Assembly: GCA_049324315.1 (NCBI GenBank)
Contig: JBMOKU010000033.1
Coordinates: forward strand, 1-64,000
DNA from: JBMOKU01 sp049324315
GTDB lineage: Bacteria; Bacillota; Clostridia; Peptostreptococcales; Thermotaleaceae
Length of the DNA stretch: 64,000 nt
Direction: 5' to 3'
Positions 8,352 through 17,159 of the stretch are shown here, in pieces (position 1 is the first letter of the stretch; each line of letters opens with the position of its first letter). Under the pieces are notes generated by a model that was given only the letters and a program-made list of their open reading frames with translations, did no database searches and was not told where the DNA came from. Both the position numbers and the translations under genes were made by a program.

Positions 8352-8436
8352 AGCGGCAACTAGGCTGTCATAATGCAATATAGCACCTTAGACCCTATGG
8401 CTTTGCGTCCTTGCCTTTCGACAAGTTTGCCCTTGA
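8352..8436 (-). promoter_or_regulatory. Cyclic-di-GMP-I riboswitch (GEMM-I), copy 2
   Basis: The minus strand reads AAGGGCAAAC, a stem with GAAA loop (TTGTCGAAAGGCAAGG), GACGCAAAGCCATAGGG, TCTAAGG and a closing stem ending in CTAGTTGCCGC. It shares long identical blocks with copy 1, including GACGCAAAGCCATAGGGTC. It controls a terminator 20 bases downstream and then the ECF sigma gene. Confidence 0.9.
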
Positions 8437-8659
8437 CACAACTAATTTTAATTTGGCTCTTTAAATGTATTAACCACATCAATCTAGCTTTGATACAATA
8501 GGTTACTGGATAGAATCTATACTCTCGATAATACCCATAACTTTAGTCTCATACTCCCTGTGAATATTTCCTTACTTAGTAATTTTGTCTTTTATAATGT
8601 AAAGACTTATTCTTTCTTGACACTACCCTCAACTTAGCGGGATAACTTTACGGATCTTT
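8437..8659. other. Upstream region of riboswitch 2
   Basis: No gene. The region should hold the promoter for the riboswitch-sigma transcript, and a TTTACA/TATAA-like pair lies near 8600, but no box is convincing enough to call. Confidence 0.3.
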
Positions 8660-9448
8660 CCTCCTGATGATTGCTCAGGCGGCTCCAGTCGCAGGTCGCA
8701 GACGTACACGCAGGTTCGTCGGTGTAGTCTGCAAAATCTGGATTATATTAATACCAGGCACACGGGCAAGGGGCAGACCGCAGCATGACACTATCGCCCA
8801 GGTCGTAGCGTAGGATTGGCTGTATCCGGTTGGCGAGGTTGCTACCAAAACCGTGTGCGACCATTCGCCTGGTGCCATGGTTGGTAATTGGCGTCGACAG
8901 CTTCCAGCACGAGCCAGTCGCTGTTGACGTGCACCATGTATTAGGATAGTTGTCAGGAGCCTCGGTGGCGGCATAGCTGTAACAGGCTTTGGTATTATGC
9001 GGACGACATCCCATTTTCCAATCCAGCTGCTCATCATGCGGAAGGCGATGGAACTCGCTACGGCGAGGCTTCGGTCATTAAGCAGGAAGATACCACGTGT
9101 TCTGGTAATGCCCGAAGTAGTGGTTATCGTGTACTTTTCAAGGAAACGTTTCCCGATCAGGTCGGGATTATCGACGAATGCACTTACCTTGTCAAACGTT
9201 ACATTACGGTCTGTACACCAATCGTTAAACCGTGGCATCAGCTTCATTTTACTGGTGATTGGCAATAGTGTGGTATCCTCGATTCGCTCCGGCAGATCTT
9301 TATAGAGTTCTCTATAATAGGGCGAGTTGCCCCGTGCAAAGGCCACTATTTCGGCAAGACGGGTTCGCTGCCGCTCTTTTATTGCGTTCATACCTTGCTT
9401 TTTGGCTTTGCCTGTGTCTCGCAACAACCACAGCATACTTTCGTTCAT
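8660..9448 (-). pseudogene. Decayed CapK/phenylacetate-CoA ligase-like gene
   Basis: The first 130 residues of the frame starting at 9448 match the N-terminus of CapK-type AMP-binding enzymes (NSPYYRELYKDLP, then YTITTTSGITRTRGIF as the nucleotide loop). Afterwards the homologous residues jump between frames: APGEWSHTVLV in one and NLANRIQPILRYDLGDSV, the C-terminal family motif, in another, and the middle of the enzyme is missing. The gene is therefore broken by a deletion and at least two frameshifts. It is visibly richer in GC than its neighbours, suggesting separate acquisition. An intact distant relative is at 15789-17138. Confidence 0.8.
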
Positions 9449-9710
9449 AAGTATTCCTCCCTTGACTTTGACTTTTGAAATATCAATAACAACATTCGAT
9501 TTTTTTGTTGCATAATAGATTAACTTAGATTAACTATATATTTCTATGCATGGAACCTCTTATCACATCACGCGATACTCTCCCTAATAAAATATGGTCA
9601 GGATGACAATTGTCTGAAAAGGCAAACTATAATCGAAAGTAATCACTATATAGCAATTCTTATCCAACTATCTCAAATTCAAATCCTGTCACTACATAAA
9701 TGATTCATTA
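9449..9710. other. Gap between CapK pseudogene and methyltransferase
   Basis: AT-rich, no supported gene. No clear terminator for the methyltransferase transcript was seen. Confidence 0.3.
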
Positions 9711-10364
9711 CTAAAACTTTGTACCACTGTATATGGAGATTGTCCCGAGGATCGTCATCACCCTTTGAACCTCTTTAACATTTTTATAGCCAACATGCTC
9801 CATAAACGATGGTATGGTCCCTATCAAATTATCCTTGGTATTATTGAATCCATCAAATAGCTGTATTATAAAAAAACCAGCCCTCATAGTTAAATTCTGA
9901 GGTTTGCCGAAATCAGCAATATGAATTTCACCGCCTTGTTTAGTCACTCTATACAATTCCTTTAACATTTTTACCTTTTGCTCCCGAACCAAATGATGAA
10001 ATACCAGACTTGAAATTACTTTATCGAATACATTATTCTCATAAGGCAGGTTTATTCCGTCAAATTCCTTTAAATCTATTGATAATCCTTTGTTGTCAAT
10101 TTTATTTTTAGCTATCTTTAGCACTTTTGGGTCTATATCAACACCGTGAACAATAGTATCCATCACCTTATCTTTTACCATAATTGACAAAGTTCCAGTT
10201 CCACAACCAAAATCAAGTACCGTATCTCTTTTTTGTATTTTTGCTTCATCAAGCAATTCGTTTTTAAATTTTTCTTCACGCATTATATATTTCATGAAGG
10301 GATCAAATAAGTCCGTTAAGATACTATACTTTGCAGCAGGTATATATTGCTCCTTATTTCCCAT
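9711..10364 (-). CDS. Class I SAM-dependent methyltransferase, copy 1
   Basis: A 217-residue cytoplasmic methyltransferase of the UbiE/Methyltransf_11 type. Motif I is VLDFGCGTGTLS near residue 50, the acidic strand HGVDIDPK follows, and SSLVFHHL is the post-motif block. The start is the ATG at 10364, with GGGGG 8 bases upstream; an upstream TTG in frame lacks a site. It ends the cad operon directly after lspA. It is clearly a paralogue of the gene at 14106-14762 (same AKNK, FHHL, HIADFG blocks), and each copy follows an lspA gene. The substrate is unknown; a lipid or thiol target linked to metal resistance is conceivable. Confidence 0.85.
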   Translation of the reverse strand: MGNKEQYIPAAKYSILTDLFDPFMKYIMREEKFKNELLDEAKIQKRDTVLDFGCGTGTLSIMVKDKVMDTIVHGVDIDPKVLKIAKNKIDNKGLSIDLKEFDGINLPYENNVFDKVISSLVFHHLVREQKVKMLKELYRVTKQGGEIHIADFGKPQNLTMRAGFFIIQLFDGFNNTKDNLIGTIPSFMEHVGYKNVKEVQRVMTILGTISIYSGTKF

Positions 10365-10392
10365 AATTAAATCCCCCAAGCATTATTGGTAG

Positions 10393-10865
10393 TTAATCTA
10401 CAGAATTGTCTGTCGAACTAGTTAGTATTGTGTATGCAAAGATAACTGCACCTGAAACTACAAACACATCTGCCATATTAAAGACAGGATAATTGATTAA
10501 TGTAAAATCCAGCATATCTACTACATAATTCAGTCTTATCCTGTCGATAAGGTTTCCTAAAGCTCCGCCTATTATAAGTGACAAAGAAAATTTAAGAAAA
10601 ACCTGATCTGTTTTTAAATTTCTAATAAGATAAAATAGTAGTGCTACAATTATTATTAGTGTCAAAATTATAAGAAGTGGCTGTTTACCGCTAAACATAC
10701 TAAACGCAGCTCCAGTATTTTCAGCATATGTCAAATGAAAAACATTATTAATTAACGGATAAGATTCTATTGTTTTTAAGTATATTACAGTAAGATATTT
10801 ACTTAACTGATCTATGATAAGTGATAAGTGATAAGTGATAAGGCAATTATAATGAAATATGGCAT
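10393..10865 (-). pseudogene. lspA: Lipoprotein signal peptidase II gene, out of frame through a 7-bp repeat
   Basis: The body (AENTGAAFS, GALGNLIDRIRLNYVVDML, NYPVFNMADVFVV) carries the conserved Asn/Asp blocks and catalytic aspartates of signal peptidase II, a four-helix membrane enzyme. The only good start is the ATG at 10865 behind AGGAGG. Its frame reads MPYFIIIALSLI, matching MNYFIIIALLVA of the intact copy at 14765-15229, then stops at codon 18 inside four tandem copies of a 7-bp unit. Removing two units, or adding one, restores the full enzyme. In the present state the body can be read only from an upstream TTG (10881) with no ribosome binding site. The gene is thus off, possibly reversibly. 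Confidence 0.8.
10815..10842. repeat. Heptanucleotide tandem repeat, (TGATAAG)x4
   Basis: Four perfect head-to-tail copies of TGATAAG (CTTATCA on the coding strand) lie within the first transmembrane segment of lspA. Because 7 is not a multiple of 3, each gain or loss of a unit changes the reading frame. Confidence 0.95.
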
Positions 10866-11039
10866 ATTTAACCTCCTGCAATTTTGATTATTATTGTCAT
10901 AATAAAATTCTGTTTTCTAGCAAACTTCAATTTAATCCTATTGCAATATAGGGTTATGCATGCCTGATGAAAAATTACAGCCAGCATAACCCCAACAGCT
11001 TATCTATATTTCTTTCTTTCTTTATATTACATACTAATG

Positions 11040-13646
11040 CTATAAATTCTTGACTTTCATTACTCTCATAGCATTTATTACGGCAATAACTGTTACCCCA
11101 ACATCAGCAAATACCGCTTCCCACAATGAAGCTACACCAGTAGCGCCCAGGATTAAGAATATAAGCTTAACTCCCATAGCAAGTATTATATTCTGCCATA
11201 CAATTTTTCGTGTTCTCTTTGCAATTTTTATGCCTGTAGCTATCTTAGATGGTTCATCGGTCATAATTACCACATCAGCAGCTTCAATGGCTGCGTCCGA
11301 TCCTAAGCCTCCCATTGCCATTCCGATGTCAGCTCTTGCAAGTACCGGTGCATCATTTATACCATCACCTACAAAGACAAGCTTCCCTTTCGGTGACTTT
11401 TGTTTATCAATCAATTCAAGTTTTTCAACTTTTTCAGTAGGTAATAACTCTGCATATACTTCATCTAATCCTAACTGCTTACCTACCTTTTCACCAACAG
11501 ATTTTGCATCTCCTGTAAGCATAACAGTCTTTTTCACGCCAAGAGCTTTTAATGCCTTAATAGCACCTGCTGAATCATCTTTAACCTCATCTGAAATCAC
11601 AATATAACCTGCGTACACATTATTTAATGCCACATGTACTACAGTTCCTACAGATTCAACCTTACTAACTTTAATATTTTCTTTGTTTATTAACTTAATA
11701 TTACCCGCAAGGATTTCTTTGCCTTCAACCTTAACCTTTATACCATGTCCGGATATTTCGTCATAACTTTCAATTTTGCTCTTATCAACTTCTTTTTCGT
11801 AGGCTTTTAAAATCGAAATTGCTATTGGGTGATTTGAATAGCTCTCCGCATATGCTGCGTATTCTAGCAGCTCTTCTTTGGTATAATTATTTTGAGGATT
11901 TATTTCCGTTACATTAAATACGCCTTTTGTTAAAGTACCAGTTTTATCAAAGATAACTGTTTCCACATTATTTAACGCTTCCAAATAGTTACTTCCCTTT
12001 ACTAATACACCATTTCGGGATGCACCACCAATTCCGCCAAAGAAGCCAAGAGGAATAGATACTACCAGCGCACATGGGCATGAAATAACTAAGAATACTA
12101 ACGCTCTATATACCCAATCTGAAAATGTTGCTCCCGGAACAACAAGGGGTGGTACGATTGCAAGTAGTAATGCAATAACTACAACTACCGGCGTGTAGTA
12201 TCTGGCAAACTTTGTTATAAAGTTTTCAGTTGGAGCTTTTCTGCTGCTTGCATTCTGAACTAAATCCAAAATCTTAGCCACAGTTGATTCCCCAAATTCC
12301 TTAGTAACTTCAATAGTTAGAACACCGTTTTTATTAATAAAGCCGCTTAATACCTCATTGCCTGCTTCTATTTCTCTCGGAACGGATTCACCTGTTAAAG
12401 CAGATGTATCAACCATTGAGCTTCCTTCTACTACTTTTCCATCTAATGGAACTTTTTCACCCGGCTTTACTACAATAATATCACCTATGCTTACTTCTTC
12501 GGGTGATACCCTTTTTATGTCATCCCCAATTTTAAGATTAGCAAAGTCAGGTCTTATATCCATCAGTGCACTTATTGACTTTCTGGAACGATTGACAGCT
12601 AATTCTTGGAAAAACTCTCCTACCTGGAAAAACAGCATAACAGCTACACCTTCCGGATATTCTCCGATGAAAAATGCGCCAATTGTAGCAACACTCATAA
12701 GGAAATTTTCGTCAAATACTTGTCCTCTGGTGATATTCTTCAAAGCCTTTAGTACAATTTTTCCTCCAGATATAATATAACTTATTAAAAATACGGTAAG
12801 TTCCATCCAGCTTGGCAAATTAAATGCTAAGCCTATAGCAAAAAAAGCCCCACTTATACCCAGCCTTATTATTTCTTTCTTATTACTATCTTCCTCTTTG
12901 TCGCCATTCTCTTTTACTTTTTCTTTAATAATCTCTTCAGCACTTATAACTTTAACATCCGGTTCAATTCTTTTTACTATGCTGACTATGCCTTCATTTA
13001 ACTTTTCAAAATTAATATTAGCATCAGTTTCCATGGTAAGCTTTTTTGAAACAAAATCTACAGAAGCAACCTTAACTCCCTCTATTTTCTTAACTTCTGA
13101 TTCTATTTTTGATGCACAATTTGCACATCCAAGCCCGTCAAGTATAAAAATTCTTTTATTATCGCTTTTTCTTTTCTGTTCTTCATCGACTACTTTTACA
13201 TCTGGTTCAATTCTTTTTACTATAGCTGTAGCTTCTTCAATAATTCTCTTTAGATCCTGCTTACTATTTGCTTCAATGGTTAATTTTTTAGACACGAAAT
13301 CCACGGTTGCATTCTTTACGCCTGTAAGATTTTTAATCTGTGTTTCCATCTTTGCAGCACAATTTGCACATCCTAAGCCCACAAGTATTAATGCTTTCTT
13401 TTCGCCTTTGTTTATTGTTTTTTCCCTTACTATAACATCCGGTTCGTGCTTGTTAACGATAGTATTAATTTGCGCTAATATCCTTTCTATCTCTGCCCTT
13501 TCAGTTTCGATAGTAAGTGTCTTAGTCATAAAATTCATCGAAGCATTTACTCCAGCTATTTGGTTAGCTTCAGATTCAATTTTAGCTGAACAATTAGCAC
13601 AGTCTAAACCTTCCAATATCAATTCCTTCTTAACTTTAGATGCCAT
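11040..13646 (-). CDS. cadA: Heavy-metal P1B-type ATPase with three HMA domains (Cd/Zn/Pb exporter)
   Basis: An 868-residue metal-exporting ATPase of the inner membrane. Three N-terminal metal-binding domains each carry GLxCANC (first pair Cys16/Cys19; others near 90 and 175), more than the one or two usual in CadA. The core has a TGES actuator loop, SCPCALV in the sixth helix (the CPC ion site), DKTGTLT phosphorylation site, SNHPIA, and GDGINDAP. The CPC plus the C-terminal Asp-containing helix (FADVGVTVIAVINAMR) fits Cd/Zn/Pb rather than Cu specificity. It follows cadC by 11 bases in the same operon, and HMA domains 2 and 3 look like a recent duplication. Confidence 0.92.
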   Translation of the reverse strand: MASKVKKELILEGLDCANCSAKIESEANQIAGVNASMNFMTKTLTIETERAEIERILAQINTIVNKHEPDVIVREKTINKGEKKALILVGLGCANCAAKMETQIKNLTGVKNATVDFVSKKLTIEANSKQDLKRIIEEATAIVKRIEPDVKVVDEEQKRKSDNKRIFILDGLGCANCASKIESEVKKIEGVKVASVDFVSKKLTMETDANINFEKLNEGIVSIVKRIEPDVKVISAEEIIKEKVKENGDKEEDSNKKEIIRLGISGAFFAIGLAFNLPSWMELTVFLISYIISGGKIVLKALKNITRGQVFDENFLMSVATIGAFFIGEYPEGVAVMLFFQVGEFFQELAVNRSRKSISALMDIRPDFANLKIGDDIKRVSPEEVSIGDIIVVKPGEKVPLDGKVVEGSSMVDTSALTGESVPREIEAGNEVLSGFINKNGVLTIEVTKEFGESTVAKILDLVQNASSRKAPTENFITKFARYYTPVVVVIALLLAIVPPLVVPGATFSDWVYRALVFLVISCPCALVVSIPLGFFGGIGGASRNGVLVKGSNYLEALNNVETVIFDKTGTLTKGVFNVTEINPQNNYTKEELLEYAAYAESYSNHPIAISILKAYEKEVDKSKIESYDEISGHGIKVKVEGKEILAGNIKLINKENIKVSKVESVGTVVHVALNNVYAGYIVISDEVKDDSAGAIKALKALGVKKTVMLTGDAKSVGEKVGKQLGLDEVYAELLPTEKVEKLELIDKQKSPKGKLVFVGDGINDAPVLARADIGMAMGGLGSDAAIEAADVVIMTDEPSKIATGIKIAKRTRKIVWQNIILAMGVKLIFLILGATGVASLWEAVFADVGVTVIAVINAMRVMKVKNL

Positions 13647-13657
13647 GGTAGTCCCCC

Positions 13658-14035
13658 CTATACTTTATTTTTTTCTGTAATATGAATTAAACCTTGATCA
13701 AAGATTTGTTTAATATGGTCATCATCCAAAGAATAATAAACTATTTTGCCTTCTTTTCTATACTTCACTAACCTTGCTTGTTTCAAGACACGCAACTGAT
13801 GGGATATTGCAGACTGAGTCATGTTAAGCAATACTGCAATATCGCAAACACACATCTCTGAAGCAAATAGGGCATAAAGTATTTTAATTCTTGTAGTATC
13901 ACCAAAGACCTTAAATATCTCTGCTAAATCATATAAGCTTTCTTCATGCGGCATACTATCTCTTACTGAGTTTACAATGTCTTCGTGAATAACAGTACAA
14001 TCGCATCTTTCAAAGTCAATTTTATTATCCTGCAT
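13658..14035 (-). CDS. cadC: ArsR/SmtB-family cadmium/lead-sensing repressor
   Basis: A 125-residue winged-helix repressor. An N-terminal Cys11/Cys13 pair together with CVC at Cys62/Cys64 in the recognition-region helix forms the CadC-type alpha3N metal site; DDDH...H..E near the C-terminus fits the alpha5 zinc site. The DNA-reading helix is SQSAISHQLRVLKQ. Metal binding would release DNA and allow expression of cadA. It lies between a methyltransferase gene and cadA. Its probable operators are the TTGARCA/TTCATAT-type motifs seen upstream of the ferredoxin and at 20.1-20.2 kb. Confidence 0.9.
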   Translation of the reverse strand: MQDNKIDFERCDCTVIHEDIVNSVRDSMPHEESLYDLAEIFKVFGDTTRIKILYALFASEMCVCDIAVLLNMTQSAISHQLRVLKQARLVKYRKEGKIVYYSLDDDHIKQIFDQGLIHITEKNKV

Positions 14036-14105
14036 GAACTATTTCCCTCCTTTTGTGTATAATCAACACCAAAATGTTTTATCTAAGAATGTGATATAAG
14101 TGAGA

Positions 14106-14762
14106 TTATAATAGTTTGATGGCTCTGTATAACGAAATAGTACCAAACATGGTCATTATTCGCTTATGCTCAATAACTTTATCAAAACCTGCTTCTCTGA
14201 TAATCTCAGGGAGTAACCCCTTTATATTGTCCGAGGTATTGATAAAACCATCAAAGATTTGGATAATTAAAAACATCCCCCGCATAAAAATGTTCTTGGC
14301 TCTGCCAAAGTCAGCAATATGCAGTTCTCCACCAAACTTTAATATCCGATATATTTCTTTTAGCACTATTTCCTTTTGGCTTCTAGTCAAATGATGGAAC
14401 ACAAGACTTGATAGCACCTTATCAAATGTTTGACCTTTATAGGGTAGTGAAATACCATCGTAGGGTCTTAAAGATATCTCACAACCACTATTTTCCACTT
14501 TATTCTTCGCAATTTTGAGTACATTTGGGTCAACGTCCGCACCATAAATGGTTGCTTTCGGGACTTCTTTTTTAGCCATAATGGTTAGCGTCGCAGTACC
14601 GCAGCCAAAATCAAGGATAGTTTCATTATCCTTAATATCCGCCTGTAGTAATAAAGCTTTCTTAAACTTTTTTTCCGACATTGTAAGCTTCATTACAGGA
14701 TCAAAGAAGCGGGTAAGCCAATCAAATTTTAAAGCTGGGATAAATCTTGTATTTTTTGTCAT
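14106..14762 (-). CDS. Class I SAM-dependent methyltransferase, copy 2
   Basis: A 218-residue paralogue of the methyltransferase at 9711-10364, with ILDFGCGTATLT as motif I, YGADVDPN as the acidic strand and SSLVFHHL and HIADFG blocks. AGGAGG lies 7-8 bases upstream. Only two bases separate it from the upstream lspA, so the two genes are translationally linked. A lspA-methyltransferase pair thus flanks cadC-cadA on both sides. The substrate is unknown. Confidence 0.85.
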   Translation of the reverse strand: MTKNTRFIPALKFDWLTRFFDPVMKLTMSEKKFKKALLLQADIKDNETILDFGCGTATLTIMAKKEVPKATIYGADVDPNVLKIAKNKVENSGCEISLRPYDGISLPYKGQTFDKVLSSLVFHHLTRSQKEIVLKEIYRILKFGGELHIADFGRAKNIFMRGMFLIIQIFDGFINTSDNIKGLLPEIIREAGFDKVIEHKRIMTMFGTISLYRAIKLL

Positions 14763-14764
14763 GT

Positions 14765-15229
14765 CTAACCCTCCTTTTGTGAATTGTTCGGATTAGCAAA
14801 TAACATAAAATAGGCTAGCAATGTAGAGCCTGAAACAACGAAAATATCTGCCGTATTAAAAATAGGGTAATTAATCAATGTAAAATCTAAAAAATCAACT
14901 ACATAGTTTAGTCGCACCCTGTCAATAAGGTTCCCCAAAGCCCCAGATATAATAAGGGTAAGGGATATAAGTAATAGACGGTTTTGTTTTTTAAAACTCT
15001 TAATTAGATAAACCACCATTGCTATTGTAACAATAGAAGTAATGATAATAAGGAATGCTTGCTTACCTTGTAAAATACTAAATGCTGCTCCAGTATTTTG
15101 CCCATAGGTTAAGTGAAATACATCCTTAATGATTGGGAATGTACTTATGGGTTTGAGATAAAATTCTGCTAGATACTTAAACACCTGGTCTACAGCCACT
15201 AGCAAAGCTATAATAATAAAATAATTCAT
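14765..15229 (-). CDS. lspA: Lipoprotein signal peptidase II, intact copy
   Basis: A 154-residue membrane aspartyl protease that cleaves lipoprotein signal peptides. It has four hydrophobic helices, GQNTGAAFS, SGALGNLIDRVRLNYVVDFLDF and FNTADIFVVSGS, which contain the catalytic aspartates. The start is ATG 15229, with GGAGG 7 bases upstream; a longer frame to 15268 lacks a site. It is the first gene of the cad operon. lspA genes next to cadA are common on Gram-positive mobile elements, though their role in metal resistance is unclear. Confidence 0.9.
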   Translation of the reverse strand: MNYFIIIALLVAVDQVFKYLAEFYLKPISTFPIIKDVFHLTYGQNTGAAFSILQGKQAFLIIITSIVTIAMVVYLIKSFKKQNRLLLISLTLIISGALGNLIDRVRLNYVVDFLDFTLINYPIFNTADIFVVSGSTLLAYFMLFANPNNSQKEG

Positions 15230-15389
15230 TTCACACCTCCAATACTTTTTTGATAATAACTCAAACACACGAATTATTATTCATATAATCATATAAAATA
15301 CTTTAACCTGTTAGAGTGTAATTCTATATTAGTAAAAGTACATAACTTACTAAATGTCATACCCTATTTTTGTAGAACATCCTTTATTA

Positions 15390-15566
15390 CTATTGCTCAA
15401 CTGGACATATTGATTCTGCATGTCTTGCCATAACAAGTAGTTCTCCTGTAAGTTCTATATCTAATGCTACAGATTTACTGTCATAATCAGCGAAAAAAAT
15501 ATTCGGACATGCTCCACCACACATACCACAGAAGATACAAACATTCTTATTAACAAATGCCTTCAT
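15390..15566 (-). CDS. Small single-cluster ferredoxin
   Basis: A 58-residue electron carrier with CIFCGMCGGACP near the N-terminus and SICPVEQ at the end, a pattern expected for one 4Fe-4S cluster. I start it at ATG 15566, 9 bases after GGAG; upstream in-frame ATGs lack a site. It is a monocistronic unit under the promoter at 15591-15680, which is flanked by probable ArsR-type operators. It therefore seems metal-regulated together with the cad genes. Its redox partner is unknown. Confidence 0.8.
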   Translation of the reverse strand: MKAFVNKNVCIFCGMCGGACPNIFFADYDSKSVALDIELTGELLVMARHAESICPVEQ

Positions 15567-15590
15567 ACTACTCATCTCCATTATTAATTT

Positions 15591-15680
15591 TAACACTTGA
15601 ACATATATTCATGTGTTATATAATAAATATATGCCTTTACGAATAAAATGTCAATACATATATGAAAGATTGTTCAAGTG
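15591..15680 (-). promoter_or_regulatory. Promoter flanked by two ArsR-type operators
   Basis: On the minus strand TTGACA (15654-15649) and TATATT (15631-15626) are 17 bases apart. A 28-bp near-perfect palindrome (15591-15618; half sites start TAACACTTGAACAT with two mismatches) covers the start of transcription. A second copy beginning CACTTGAACA and ending TTCATATATG lies upstream of the -35 box (15657-15680). The same operator-promoter-operator layout recurs at 20140-20223 ahead of a cadC remnant. Confidence 0.7.
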
Positions 15681-15788
15681 TTTATAAATTAACGATTATT
15701 CTGTTTAGAAGTTGAGCAGCTTACTCTATAAATAAAATGAAAATTTGCATATTTAACCTGATGAAATTTGATTATTATTGGCAAAATA

Positions 15789-17138
15789 TTAATATTCTTT
15801 TATAACAATTTTACTTTTCCCGGTTGAGGCATTGATAGGTATCGTATCCACCTGCTTTATCTGATAGTTAAGACAGGTTAACTTCTTTTCTTTTAAAATA
15901 TTGTCCATTTGTTTGCGCAACTTAATTTCAATGGTATCAGAATCCGTATCTTTTCCTGATTCTACTCTTATTTCAAAGTATTTATTTGAACGTTGAACAA
16001 ACTGGTATTTAATTATTCCCTCTGACTCTAATGTATTTATGATCAAGGGATGTAGAAAATCCTTTTCTCCATTATCATTCAAGAACCACATGATTTCCTC
16101 ATTTCTCCCCATAACTTCTCTTATTTTACTAAATGGAAGTGTTTCGTTTTCCATTCTTTCTGCACTCATCAGCTTATCAGTAAGTTTGTAACGGATAAGA
16201 GGCTGTGAATAGTTATATAACGGCGTAATAAAAGTGATTTCTTCTTCTATCTCAAGATAATTAATGTCATCAAATATATAAAACCCTTGATATGCATCTC
16301 TCTCTAAGCCTATTATTATTGACTCGGAGGCTCCGTAGATATTAAAGATATCAGTATGTAAAACAGACTGGAAATACTTTCTTTGCTCCGCTATTAGCGG
16401 TTCACCTCCAGTAATTACTCTAAAAGCGTTTATCTTAATCTTATTTTCAGATACCAAATCGCAAAGTATCTTGACTGCAGATGGATAACCAATGATTACA
16501 TCCGGGTTAAAATCATTAATTTTATCTATCCAGATCTCCAGTGGCAGATTGATATTTAACAATAGAGGATGAAATCCAAAGCCTTTTATTCCGGAATGTG
16601 CTGCCATAGCTCCTCCAAATCGTCCTTCCGTTGCAGCTATATATAATACTCTAAATCCTCTTAAACCTTTTGAGATAGCTTCCTTCAGCCTTACTTCCCC
16701 TTTACATGCTCTGAATCCTGAAGCAAGTAGTGTTTCCCATGAAGAACGATCATAAATGAAGCATGTTGGCTTGCCAGTACTTCCTGAAGAGTGAACAATT
16801 GTATATTCACCCAGGTATTTTTTATCCCTACCTTTCTCCCCCATGAGAAAACGCTCTATACATTCCAAGCTTAATCGCTTGTCGGTCACTATTCTGTTAA
16901 AATTCTCTAAAAACAGTTTTTTATCGATACATGGAAGTTTATTTATTTGAACTTCCTCTATATCTCGGTCACGAATGCCATAACTATCATAATACTCATG
17001 ATAAAATTCAGAATTATAATAAGCATACTTAAGTAGTGCCCTAAATCTCCTCTCACGAATATTCAAGATCTCATTTCTGCTCTTTTGAAAACTGTGGTTT
17101 AACTTATTAGTCTTAGCTATTAAACCTAAATAACCCAT
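15789..17138 (-). CDS. CapK/PaaK-family AMP-binding ligase-like protein
   Basis: A 449-residue adenylate-forming enzyme homologue. The nucleotide loop is HSSGSTGKPTCFIYD near residue 120, followed by a family-typical VIIGYPSAVKIL, YGASES and SQPLIRYKLTD, and a C-terminal lid domain ending TGKSKIVIKEY. The family activates carboxylic acids (phenylacetate-CoA ligase) or acts in coenzyme F390/polysaccharide chemistry; no substrate can be assigned. The start is the second ATG (17138): the AGGAG at 17146-17150 is 7 bases from it but only one base from the first. It follows the chemoreceptor gene closely, suggesting one transcript. Confidence 0.8.
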   Translation of the reverse strand: MGYLGLIAKTNKLNHSFQKSRNEILNIRERRFRALLKYAYYNSEFYHEYYDSYGIRDRDIEEVQINKLPCIDKKLFLENFNRIVTDKRLSLECIERFLMGEKGRDKKYLGEYTIVHSSGSTGKPTCFIYDRSSWETLLASGFRACKGEVRLKEAISKGLRGFRVLYIAATEGRFGGAMAAHSGIKGFGFHPLLLNINLPLEIWIDKINDFNPDVIIGYPSAVKILCDLVSENKIKINAFRVITGGEPLIAEQRKYFQSVLHTDIFNIYGASESIIIGLERDAYQGFYIFDDINYLEIEEEITFITPLYNYSQPLIRYKLTDKLMSAERMENETLPFSKIREVMGRNEEIMWFLNDNGEKDFLHPLIINTLESEGIIKYQFVQRSNKYFEIRVESGKDTDSDTIEIKLRKQMDNILKEKKLTCLNYQIKQVDTIPINASTGKSKIVIKEY

Positions 17139-17159
17139 TTCCATTCTCCTAAAACATAT

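Noticed and set aside
12898..13680. 260-codon open frame on the plus strand
   Set aside because: It is the complement of the cadA N-terminal repeats, has Ser/Thr/Phe-rich mirror composition and no ribosome binding site.
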